Shown: in pieces, positions 25,071 to 35,513 of the stretch
How the letters are laid out: every line of letters starts with the position of its first letter
Position numbering within the stretch: the first letter of the stretch is position 1
Origin: Hippophae tibetana
Taxonomy: Eukaryota; Streptophyta; Magnoliopsida; Rosales; Elaeagnaceae
Direction: 5' to 3'
Assembly: GCA_037013495.1 (NCBI GenBank)
Contig: CM072811.1
Coordinates: forward strand, 51,669,452-51,733,451
Length of the DNA stretch: 64,000 nucleotides
Position numbers and translations under genes: made by a program
The notes under the pieces: model-generated
What the model was told of the DNA's origin: nothing
Database searches by the model: none
Seen by the model: only the letters and a program-made list of their open reading frames with translations

Positions 25071-25400
25071 TTCCTAGAACAAGTTGTAGAAGGGAGTAAA
25101 ATCGTCTTGATTGAGAAATGGGAGAGAGCTAATTTACATGAAACAAAGTTGGTGTAAAACTGTACAAAAGGGTTTTGAAATAATATGAGTACAAATAGTA
25201 CAAAATTGGTTTTGAAATTGGTGATGAAAAACATTTGAACTGGGCAGGAGCATATATACGAAATCATTATTGGGGTTAACGAAGAAGAAGAAGCGTGTGT
25301 ATTGTAGATGTGAACGCGGTGAGGGTGACTTTACTTTGATGGGATTAGAATCCTCGGTGAGAGTTCTTACGCGGTTATGAAGATTTTGGAATGTGGGTTG
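25071..25400 (-). promoter_or_regulatory. Promoter and 5' leader of the Harbinger-derived gene
   Basis: On the minus strand a TATA-like tatata lies at 25,258-25,253, about 180 bp before the start codon, with a ccaat word slightly further upstream near 25,275. Spacing is reasonable for a plant gene with a leader of about 150 bp. Confidence 0.45.
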
Positions 25401-25559
25401 AAAATAAAATAAACATCAGTAAAAAGGAAGGTTATGTAGAAGTTTCGTTGTTTAAGTGTGTTTAACTGGTTGTACATTTGTACTTATGATGTAAACAAAG
25501 AAAAAGGTGCTAGTACTTCCTTGTTTGAATTGTGAAAAGGATAGTTAAATAATCTAATT

Positions 25560-26010
25560 AAATTCAATTCAATTCAATTTAAATCAGATTAAAATTAATA
25601 AATTATATCCTATTTAAATTACATTATTATTAAATTATAAATAAATATAAATTTTATTTTATAATATAATATATTTAAATATTATACCTATTATAATTAT
25701 ATTATATTATTATTTTAACTTAAAAATAAATATAAATATTTATAATAATTTAATTTTTTAATTGTAACTATAAATAATAATATTTGTAAAAAAATATCAA
25801 TTTAAAAATTAAATTTATGTATTTAATGTTTTATATATAACAATAATTCATAAATAAATTTTAATATTAATCTGATTTTATTTGATTTAAAAAATTTAAT
25901 ATATTATGATTCAAATTAATTATATTATCGGATTAGATTGAGATTAAAAAATTTCAAATCTATTCAGATAAAATTGGATTTAAATTGATTAAAAACAAAT
26001 AATTTTAATA
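25560..26010 (-). repeat. A+T-rich dispersed repeat, copy 1 (MITE-like)
   Basis: Read on the minus strand, much of this block matches 39,690-40,140 on the plus strand. A shared core is attaatattaaaatttattt followed by a variable AT tract and acataaatt. The copies are diverged by small substitutions and indels. No coding capacity, so a non-autonomous element is likely, but no terminal inverted repeat or target duplication could be fixed. Confidence 0.6.
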
Positions 26011-28959
26011 GGTTATTCCCTCCTAATAAGAAAGAATAGAGTTGTCTAACAAATGCAAGATACTGGATTCGATTCTTTCTCCCTCATTTTTTTTATTTTT
26101 TATTTTAAGTAAAAAATTTAAATACAAATACAATTTAAAAATTATAACAAAATTCTATAAATATTTATAAATAAAAAGTTCTAGTTTAAATCGAATATAG
26201 ATTTAATTTAATAGGAAGTGATTGAGTGAGCAAAACAACTTAAAAGATACCGTATCAAACTACTTGTACATTAAGAAATAATCTTGCAAATATCTCCTGA
26301 GATTAAGTAATGAGATTGTAAAACTTAATGAGATAAATTATGATAATTTTGGCTTCACCCGTGTAATTTTATGTTTATATAAATTGTCAATACTTATACG
26401 AAAACAATAAAAAAAATTATTTTAGAACAAAAAAGAGTATAAATACTTACTCATGTGACTAATAAAAAATCATTAAGATTTCAAATAAAAAAAAACTTGA
26501 AATTTTGATTATATAATTGAGAAATTTAAGTGAAAAAATTGATGAATAATTAAAAATTAGTTTCAAATATTTGTTTTAAGTTTTTGAAGATAATATAAAA
26601 AAATTAAAAATAAAATAGTTATTTTCTATTGAAAAGTAATAATAAAAAATAGTTTGAAAATAAAGAAAAAAAATTGTTACTCTAAAAAATAAAAGACATT
26701 CTAAAAAGCATGGCCGGTTGATGTTTATAGTTAAAGTTACAATACCAAAAATAACAAAAAATATTTTTTTATTAAATTTTGATTAAAATAATATATATTT
26801 TTAATAATTTATTTTATTGATTAAAAATATGACACATTTATTTTTTTTATAATATTATTAAAATATTGGATAAATAGTTAATTTTTATCATAATATTATT
26901 AAAATATTGGATAAATTTTAAAATTTTGTATTTTTTGGTAACTTTTACAAAATGTGAAAGACTAAATGATTTTTTTTTATAATATAAGGTTCTAACTCAT
27001 AATATAAGGGGCATTTATGCACTCACCTTAAAATATATAATATATTATTTATGATTAGTTAGATTTTAATTGTAACCAATTTTATAAAAAAAAAAATTAT
27101 ATATTTATTAAAGTATGATATATAATTTTAAAAAAATAATCTATAAACACAATATCTATAAAAAAATTAATATTTATATCCTATTATTACAATAAAAATA
27201 TTATTATTATATATAAGTAAATAAAAATTTAACAATAAATATAATCTTTTATATTTTAAAAAATATTTTATACTTATATATTATATAAATATAATTTTAT
27301 TTATCATTAATTTTTATATAATATAAAATTTAATTAATTTTAATTTTTATATAAAATAAATTCTGTCTGCGAATTAATTTTACCTCCTGAATATTTTCTT
27401 CAAACTTAGTCTCTGCACGCTGGATTTTTTCTTATCTCAATGAATGTGATGATGAGGACAAATATATATATATATCTATCTTTTGCTGAATGTTTGTATT
27501 TTATTATCTTAATTTAAATATTAATATATATTTTAATCATTTTATATAATATTTTTTTATCTTTTTGATAAAAGTACAAATTAAACAAATGTATTTATGA
27601 AAATTTAAATAAAAAATAGTTATGATTACATTTCTTACTAGACAAAAAAATTAATGTTATGATTTTTTATTCTAAATTTCTATGCATTTTATTAAATTTT
27701 TTAAATACATATTAATAAATTTAAATTATTATAGTTATTGTTATATGACTTTCAATATAATAATTAATGTATTAGTTTTTTTTGTACATATGTTATTCAA
27801 ATATTTTATTTTAATTATTAGTACATCTTTTAGTCATTAAAATATTATTTTTTATTGATTTTTTCTTAAACTTTGGCAAACACTCTTATCCAATTTGACA
27901 AAAAATATACCAATACTTGACTTAATACACTAAAATAAAATATTTTGATAATATGAGACATAAAAAATACTAATATATTAACTTAAGTACCTATAAAATA
28001 TCGAACTTAAAATCATGCATCACATGTTATAAATAATTTTATAACTATTTTAATATTTTATTTTCATAATTTAATATTTAATATATTATATATTATTTAA
28101 TGTGTATGATAATTGTTTGAGATTGTTTTCTCACGTATGAAAATAGATATCTATGTAGGCTCTAATTCATAGTACAGCTTGTATTAGACTCTAATTCATA
28201 GTACAACTTGTATCAGTATGTAAAAACCTGAAATACTTAAAGAGTTAGATCAATGTTTTAAGTTTAAGAATGGTGAAAGAAATCAATTAACTAGTCACAA
28301 ACTAGGGCCTGCAGAGATATCTCTTACATGAGCGCGAGAAAACAATCTCAAACATCAAGATTTACCATTTTTAAGGAATATCTACGTGAATCCCACAAAA
28401 CGAATCTCATGTTACACATTTATTTCACCTTTCTTAACTTTGTATTACATGAAAAATTCTTCCCAACATCTATAAACATAACTCTCGTATAAATTTGTCT
28501 TAAACGAGGAGAAAAATGAGATTTTTTTCTTTTTTCCATAAACTAGTTTTATATGTATATAGATTAAAAAACTAATAATTTAAATTTAATAAATTTATAA
28601 TAATATTAATTATTGAATAAAAAATTTATTATTTATTATTTTATAAAATAAAAAAGTATGTTTTTAATTATAAAATTTTAAGTTAATTATATTATAATTA
28701 AAAAATTGATCTTAAAATGATTTATAAAGTTGATTGCGTAAATAACTTTAAAATAAATAAATAATTAAATTATTATTTTAGTAATGAATAAATATACGAT
28801 AATAACTATTTTATAAACAAGAAAATACAAAAAATATATATAAATATAAATGATTTATAATGATATTGATAATAATCTCATAAATGTGTTTAATACATAA
28901 GTTAAACATAACATAACAAAGTATGAGTTTATTAAGTTAATATTTTTACTATGTAATAA

Positions 28960-29990
28960 CTTAATCATGAATGATAGACATATTTTATTAAATTTAATAA
29001 ATATTTTTATTAAAAAATAATTTATATTAATTGACTATATTTTTTAAATGATATGATATATGATATAATTTCTAAATAAAAATTATTAATTCAATAAAAA
29101 TATTATATATTTATGAGTGAATTAATTGAATACTCGTTAAATGAGTAATTTTGAACTCCATGAATCCTTAATGTAATAGAAATAGTTACATTATACAAAA
29201 TAACTATTAATACAAAATAATTTATTATATAAATATTTTGATATTTATTGATGTAAAAAAAGTAAAATATAAATAAAAACATAAATTTATTCAATTAATA
29301 TTTTTAATATATAAGAATTGATATTACATGAACAATAAATATGACTTATTTAATTTAATAAGCATTTTTAATTAAAAATAATTTATATTAACTTTCTATT
29401 TTTTTTAATTAATATAAGATATGTTATGATATCAACATGAAAATTATTAATTTAACAAAAATAAAATATGTTTATAAGTGAATTGATCAAACAATTATTA
29501 AATGGATAATAATGAATCATATAATTATTACACTTAATATAATAAAAATAATTGCATTATATGAAACAATTATTCATAAAAATGTATTTATTATATAAAT
29601 ATTTTAATATTTATTATATGAATTTTTGTGTATTTATTTGTGTTAAAAAATTAAAATATATATTTACAAATAGATAATTATTAACTATATGAATTGTTAT
29701 CCTTAATGTAATAAAAACAATTACATAAAAAATGTATTTATTATATATACATTTTGATATTTATTAGTGTAAAAAATAACATAAAAATATATTTATTATA
29801 TAAATATTTTTATATTTATTGGTGTTAGAAAATAAAATAAAAACACAATTATAAATATATAATCATTAACTTAATAAATTATCACACTTAATATAATAAA
29901 AATAATTATTTATAAAAAATATATTTATTATATAGATATTTTTTATATTTATAAGGTATAAACAAATTAAGGAAAAGTAAAAAAAAATGT
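28960..29990. repeat. Degenerate direct repeats with ~360-bp spacing
   Basis: A block containing taataaatatttttattaaa, then aataatttatattaa, then a word like gtgaattaattgaa, recurs with offset near 360 bp (first copy about 28,970-29,320, second about 29,340-29,680). Shorter echoes follow to 29,990, each with tttattatataaatattt. A related block lies at 46,560-46,930. The copies are strongly diverged. Confidence 0.55.
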
Positions 29991-30220
29991 AGTTGATTTT
30001 TGATAACGTTCATAAAAAAATATTTATTAGAATAATTTTGTTAAAGAGAGATATAATTGATGATCGATTAAAATATCATCATTGGGTAGGAAATAAAAAA
30101 GAAAAAGAAAAGGTGTGGGTCCACCAATAATTCATAAAAATAAATTTATTATATAAATATTTTAATATTTATTTATATTAAAAATAAAAATAAAAGAAAG
30201 GAAGAAAGTTGCATTCATCG

Positions 30221-30240
30221 TCATATATATATATATATAC
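30221..30240 (+). promoter_or_regulatory. TA-repeat TATA region of the glycosyltransferase gene
   Basis: A run of alternating T and A ends one base before an ATG at 30,241. If this run is the TATA box, transcription starts about 30 bp further on. That places the ATG at 30,241 outside the messenger and favours the start at 30,322. Confidence 0.5.
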
Positions 30241-30321
30241 ATGTGCGAGGATAAAGATAAGATCAGAGAAAAGTCTTCTAAACCCAGAAAGCATTCAAAA
30301 CAAGCAATTGAATTAATAACC

Positions 30322-31734
30322 ATGGACAATAATAATGAAACAAAACTTCATATAGCATTGTTTCCATGGTTAGCCTATGGTCACTTAGTTCCATATCTTG
30401 AGGTTTCCAAGTTCTTAGCTTCAAAGGGTCATAGAATTTCCTTCATTTCCTCACCTAAAAACATCCACCGACTCCCGAAAATCCCTCAATCGCTGTCTTC
30501 TCTTATAAACTTTATAGAACTTCCTCTGCTCCAAATTGATGGCTTACCAGAACATGCTGAGTCAACTTCCGAGTTACCAATTCACAAAGTTCCTTACCTC
30601 AAAAAAGCATACGACAAACTCCAACATTCTCTAACTCAGTTTCTAAAACACTCTGATGTTAAGTGGATCATCCAAGACTTTGCCTCTCATTGGTTGCCAC
30701 AACTCGCTACTCAACTCGGTATCAATTCGGTGTACTTCAGCATATTTGGAGCATCCACTTTGGCTTTTCTTGGTTCTCCATCAGAGATATTAAACGGCTC
30801 TCGTAATAAACCAGAGGACTCAACTGTCGTACCCAAATGGATAGATTATCCTTCTAATGTTTGTATGAAGTTATTTGAGGTACTGAGTCATTGGGAATGT
30901 ATGGATTCGGACTTGTCCGATTTTCAACGTTTTGCTTATGTGATTCAAGGTTGTAAATTTGTTATTGTTAGGAGTTGTCCTGAGTTTGATTCCAACTCGC
31001 TGAGTCTACTTCAAAAGCTTTATGGTATACCAGTGCTTCCAATTGGTGTGCTACCACCATTAGTCCAAGAGCACAACGAATTAGGCAATGAACATGCAAA
31101 AGATTGGGCTTCATTGAAACAATGGCTCGACAGTAAAACAGAGCACTCTGTTTTTTACATCGCATTCGGCACGGAAGTGAGTTTGACTAGGGAATGGATG
31201 ACCGAGTTAGCAAATGGGATTGAGAAATCTGGCTTGCCCTTTATCTGGGTAGTCAAGAATCGTCCCTTTGTGGAAGGCGTGACTGGTTTTGACGTAATTC
31301 CACCCGGGTTTGAAAGTCGTGTTTCAGATCGTGGTTTGATATGCAGAGATTGGGTGCCTCAAGTGAAGATATTGGCTCACGCGGCGATTGGTGGGCTTTT
31401 GACTCATTGTGGATGGAGTTCGGTTATTGAAGCACTCGCTTTTGGAAAAGCTTTGATTTTGTTTTCGGGTGGTGGTTCAGATTTGGGATTGGTTGCGAGG
31501 CTAATGACTGGGAAAGGAGTTGGGTTGGAAATACCGAGAGATGAGAAAGACGGGTCATTTACGAGTGACTCGGTAGCTGAGTCGATTACGCGAGTCATGG
31601 TGGACAAAGAAGGTGAGCCACTGAGGTCTAAGGCAAGAGAGATGCGAGAGATTTTTGGTAATTTGGAAATGCAAAATAAACACTTGGACAACTTCACTCA
31701 GTTTCTCGAAAACTACTCTATCAGTTATGAGTGA
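30322..31734 (+). CDS. UDP-glycosyltransferase, family 91-like, 470 residues
   Basis: The enzyme class transfers a sugar from a UDP-sugar to a small acceptor such as a flavonoid or terpenoid glycoside in the cytosol. The frame is open from 30,241, but I start at 30,322 (MDNNNETKLHIALFPW) because that is the family's usual N-terminus, its context ccATGG is good, and a TA-rich TATA region abuts the earlier ATG. Catalytic His21 lies in AYGHLVPYLEVSK and its partner Asp119 in IIQDFASHWLP; both match UGT91-type enzymes. The C-terminal donor box starts at WVPQVKIL (31,351) and has HCGWSS, a form seen in family 91. It then departs from consensus: the stretch before the end is SGGGSDLG, one residue longer than usual, and the final Gln is Leu. 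Intronless, as is common in this family. Acceptor and sugar are unknown. Confidence 0.9.
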   Translation: MDNNNETKLHIALFPWLAYGHLVPYLEVSKFLASKGHRISFISSPKNIHRLPKIPQSLSSLINFIELPLLQIDGLPEHAESTSELPIHKVPYLKKAYDKLQHSLTQFLKHSDVKWIIQDFASHWLPQLATQLGINSVYFSIFGASTLAFLGSPSEILNGSRNKPEDSTVVPKWIDYPSNVCMKLFEVLSHWECMDSDLSDFQRFAYVIQGCKFVIVRSCPEFDSNSLSLLQKLYGIPVLPIGVLPPLVQEHNELGNEHAKDWASLKQWLDSKTEHSVFYIAFGTEVSLTREWMTELANGIEKSGLPFIWVVKNRPFVEGVTGFDVIPPGFESRVSDRGLICRDWVPQVKILAHAAIGGLLTHCGWSSVIEALAFGKALILFSGGGSDLGLVARLMTGKGVGLEIPRDEKDGSFTSDSVAESITRVMVDKEGEPLRSKAREMREIFGNLEMQNKHLDNFTQFLENYSISYE

Positions 31735-32141
31735 CAAGTGATGTGCTGTCGTGGTGAGCTTTAGCGTAATTTAAGTTTTAACTTTGTGATGAATGATGTA
31801 CCGTCCTAGTAGGTTCTAGTGCGATTCAATTTTCAACTTTCTGTTACCCATATTTGACCTTCTTCCCACTATATTTAAATAAATGGTAAAATTATGTTTC
31901 CTTCTAAATATGTAAGTTAAAGGATTTTGTTTGATAATGTAAGTTAAAGCATTTTGTTTGATAATGTTTTCACTCGATTAACTGAAAAGTGATGTACCAC
32001 CGTGGTGAACTCTAGTGTGACTCAAGTTCAGGAAAAAGAAAAAAAGAAAAAAAGGTGAGCGCAGATTGATTGGTAAATTGTGACTTTGATGGACAATGAT
32101 GAAAGTCCCACGCCAAATGGGGGCGGTCTGGGGCGGCGGAG
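31735..32141. repeat. 3' flank of the glycosyltransferase gene with three copies of a ~45-bp motif
   Basis: A diverged motif starting gtgatgtgctgtcgtggtgag (31,739), atgatgtaccgtcctagt (31,793) and gtgatgtaccaccgtggtg (31,990) recurs three times, each followed by a tctagtg or tttagcg word and then a run like attcaattttcaac. The copies are about 70-80 percent alike by eye. No coding role is seen. Confidence 0.6.
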
Positions 32142-32531
32142 ATGTTAGAATGTGTCACCAACAAAGAAAAAAAGTAAAAAAGGTATAGGCTTGGGATGGG
32201 AAGAAGAAAAAAAAAAGTTTTGCTTAATCTCAATATAGATATAGAGACAAGTTAAGAAAGAGAAAATATAAAGCTTAAAAGTTTTTTTAGAGAATAAAAT
32301 TGAAAGAGTTAATTTGTGAAATTAAAACACATAAATTAAAGATATATATTTATAATATTTTTATGAAAGATTCAACTAAATGTAAAGTTCGTAATCTCAT
32401 TTTATTACATTGGAAGTTTTAAGTAGTTTACGGATCTCGTGGTTGTTATTTTTAAATTTTGGTTTGGTTTGAGAAATTATCCTGAATTCGTACAATTTAT
32501 TTCTTTATAACCATAATTTTTTTCTAATAAA
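32142..32531 (+). repeat. 5' LTR of Copia-2 (approximate ends)
   Basis: It starts near tgttagaatgtg and ends just before the primer-binding site. It carries an A+T-rich stretch near 32,280-32,360 not seen in the 3' LTR, so the two copies differ in length by about 60 bp. Confidence 0.8.
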
Positions 32532-32643
32532 GTGGTATCAGAGTTTTGATTGGTTTTTAGCAAGAGTATTGTTTACATATACAAACTATTCATATATATG
32601 ATATTGTTCTATCAAAAAGTACTATTCACATATACGTACTATT

Positions 32644-33330
32644 ATGTCGGTGAATACTATTCACATGTACTATTTGGAGAGTATTATTCATTGTCAAAAA
32701 AGCATAAATTTGAAAAAATCTGTTGCTAAACCGAAAGTGTGTTGCTCAAATCAGGCAATGGATCGACAAGAGCATTTTTTTCAAAATTTTGCTAATGAAC
32801 ACGATGCTTACATTTTTTGGCAAAAGTTGGAGAAAATGTATACGAGGAAAACCGCACAGAATAAAGCTAATATATTGCAACGATTAGTCAATTTGAAGTA
32901 TAAAGACGGAAACAACGTATTAGAACATATGAGTGAGTTCCAAGGCATTGTAGATCAACTCAACTCTATGAAGATGATGAGCTACAAGTGTTATTAATGC
33001 TGAACTCTCTACCAAAAAGTTGGGATACTCTAGTTGTGTCAGTTAGCAACTCAGCTCTTCACGGAAAGCTTACCATGGATACGGTAAAAGACAAAATGTT
33101 AAACAAAGTGTCTTGATGAAAATATGAAGGATATACTCCTGACATTGAAACGCTTGTCATGTAGAAACAAGGCAAGCAAGAATGGAACGAGAGAAGTAAA
33201 AGTAGAAATCCCCATAACCAAAGTCAACAAAGAGGACAATCGAAATCTAGATTAAGGCATGACAAGAAGTATCATCACTATGACAAGCCCAGACACTTCA
33301 TTCGAGAATGTAGAAGGTTAAAAGCGGAAT
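32644..33330 (+). pseudogene. Copia-2 gag remnant
   Basis: The frame at 32,644-32,997 contains FWQKLEKMYTRKTAQNKANI and MSEFQGIVDQLNSMKMM, typical of copia gag. A frameshift follows, with LLMLNSLPKSWDTLVVSVSN continuing in another frame. The zinc knuckle near 33,280 reads YHHYDKPRHFIREC: the first two Cys are Tyr, so zinc binding is lost. Confidence 0.85.
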
Positions 33331-33952
33331 AATCAAGAAATCAGGAAGTAAAACCCGAACAAATGACACCACAAATGTCACTGAAGAAGTTGTTATTATT
33401 CGAGATGTTGATTATGTCAATCTTGCATGTCAAGACACTACTTGGGTAGTTGAATCGGGCACTTTCTATCATGTCACCTCACGACGGGAATTCTTCTCAG
33501 CCTATACTCAAGGTGATTTTGGACGTGTGAGGATGAAAAATGATGATGTATCAAAAATTGTCAACATCGAAAATATTTATCTAGAGACTAATCTTGGATA
33601 CAAATTAATTCTAAAAGATGTGAGGCATGTTCCTGATATCCACCTCAATTTGATCTCTACCGGTATGTTTGATGATGATGGATATAATAATTATTTTGGT
33701 GAAGGAAAGTGGAAGCTCACCAAAGGAAAATTGGTAGTAGCTAAAGACAAGAAAGATACATCGCTCTACCTCACAGAAGCCATATTGTGTATAGGAGAAG
33801 CAAATACCACTAGGAAAGAAGTTCTAACCGAGCTATGACATAAACGACTTGACCACATGAGTGAAAAATGACTCAGAATTCTTTCCAAGAAGGAGCTCTT
33901 GCTAGGAATGAAAAGCACACCCTTACGAACTTATGTTGATTGTATTATGGGA

Positions 33953-35513
33953 TGTAAGGACTATGAGTGTTGGCTATTTTCGTGGACAAAATATTTATCT
34001 GTAAATTTATTTTTAGGCCTGCTATCAAGTCTATCAAGTAAAGCCAAACAAATGCTCGAGTTCCAGATAATTGTAGTTCAGGTACATCTTTGATAACTAC
34101 GACACATAAGATTACATTTATGCATTTAATAATATATGCTTATAAATCTGACATTATTTTTAGTGCTAAAATATGAAATAAAATATGCTAAAAGATATTA
34201 GATAATATATACTCTAAAATAAGATATATTTTAAATTATATTTGAAATCCTTATCATAAAAGATAGCATAAAATCTATTTTATATAAGAGTTATCTTAAT
34301 TAATGAGTAATACTAAGCCTATTTGTAATAAAAAAGATATTTATTAATCATATATGAGTTATCTTAATTAATGAGTAATATTAATCTTATTTGTAATATA
34401 AAAGATATTTATCAATCATATATGAATTATCTTAATTAATGAGTAATACTAATCATATTTGTAATAGAAAATGTATTTATTAATTATATATGAGTTATCT
34501 TAATTAATGAGTAATATTAATCTTATTTGTAATATAAAAGATATTTATCAATCATACATGAGTTATCTTAATTAATGAGTATTATTAATTCTATTTGTAA
34601 TAGAAAAGATATCTATGAATTACATAAGATTAAGAGTTTTAATTTTTCCTATAAATAAAACTCATTACTCATTGTTTCAATTAACTATACAAGATCATTA
34701 TTCTAATATTCTTAATTTCTCTCTCTTGTTTTACAATATAATATTATAATTCTTTAGGCTTCTTTATTTAGTTAATCTATCAAATATTTATGGTTATATT
34801 TGATTCATTAATAAGCCTAATTATTTTATGATATTATGTTCTTATGGTTTCTTCTTTATTTTTGTTCTTAAATTGTTAGATCAAATAATTATTTTTGTCA
34901 TATCATAATTATTTGATTTGATTATTAATCTTTAAAGAAACTATTTTTATTGAACTTATATTTGATTTTTTTGGTCTAGGATTTGCTAGTTGATTTAATT
35001 TAAATGACATATGTTTTGAATCATCTAGTTAGGATTATTTATTATTAAATCCATTCTAGAACACACACATGCACTTATGTTTTGTGCTAACCTTTTTGTA
35101 GTTATTTCGAGAACGTATCTGATTGTCGGGAAGCTTATTGAAACATCAGCCTAGAAATCGCTCACGCTATTATTGGAAACTGTGAAAAAAAAGCAGAGGC
35201 TCGTAAGTAAAGTACATTGGGGCAGTATCCTAAGGAGGGTAGCATAAGATCGAGTTTGTACTTGAACATTTGATTTTCATAGTGAAAAGTTAGGTGGTCT
35301 GGTGGACCGGTGGTTTTCCTCTTAGGTCATTGCTATGACCTATGTTGTTTTCACCTAAAAATATTGTGTGTTATAATTTACGTACTTTACTCTTACACAC
35401 GATTGCATGTCTGGCCGTTTTGTTTAGGTTATTAAATTATAAATTGATAAAAATTAAAAATAACCTATTTCATCCCCTCTAGGTTAATCATGTCCATATT
35501 TTATAAACTTTCA
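33953..35513 (+). mobile_element. Solo LTR, 1,561 bp, nested in Copia-2
   Basis: The insert begins tgtaaggac and ends aactttca, the TG...CA ends of an LTR. It is flanked on both sides by tggga (33,948-33,952 and 35,514-35,518), a perfect 5-bp target duplication. The Copia-2 pol motif DCIMG on the left continues as KQHRV on the right. A TATA box tataaata lies near 34,650, which places U3 on the left. No internal retroviral coding sequence exists, so it is a solo LTR left by recombination between two LTRs. The parent family cannot be named. Confidence 0.88.
34288..34627 (+). repeat. Five tandem copies of a 68-bp unit in the solo LTR
   Basis: Units start at 34,288, 34,356, 34,424, 34,492 and 34,560, each 68 bp apart and each opening with gagttatcttaattaatgag or a one-base variant. 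They sit about 25-360 bp upstream of the TATA box near 34,650, in the U3 promoter part of the LTR, where repeated blocks often act as enhancers. Confidence 0.92.

Larger units (their letters stand above)
25401..30220. other. 4.8 kb of A+T-rich intergenic DNA with two repeat families
   Basis: No gene is supported. Two dispersed repeats are noted separately (25,560-26,010 and 28,960-29,990). The rest is A and T runs with small microsatellites, for instance an AT run near 27,460. A stretch at 28,130-28,510 is less A+T-rich but shows no open frame. Confidence 0.6.

Noticed and set aside
25058..25267. Minus-strand frame upstream of the Harbinger-derived gene
   Set aside because: It covers the leader and TATA-like site and has no conserved content.
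30241..30321. 27-codon N-terminal extension of the glycosyltransferase from an upstream ATG
   Set aside because: It directly follows the probable TATA region, is basic and unlike the family, and the next ATG gives the usual start with better context.
34288..34627. CRISPR-like regular repeats
   Set aside because: The 68-bp units adjoin without unique spacers and lie inside a plant LTR.
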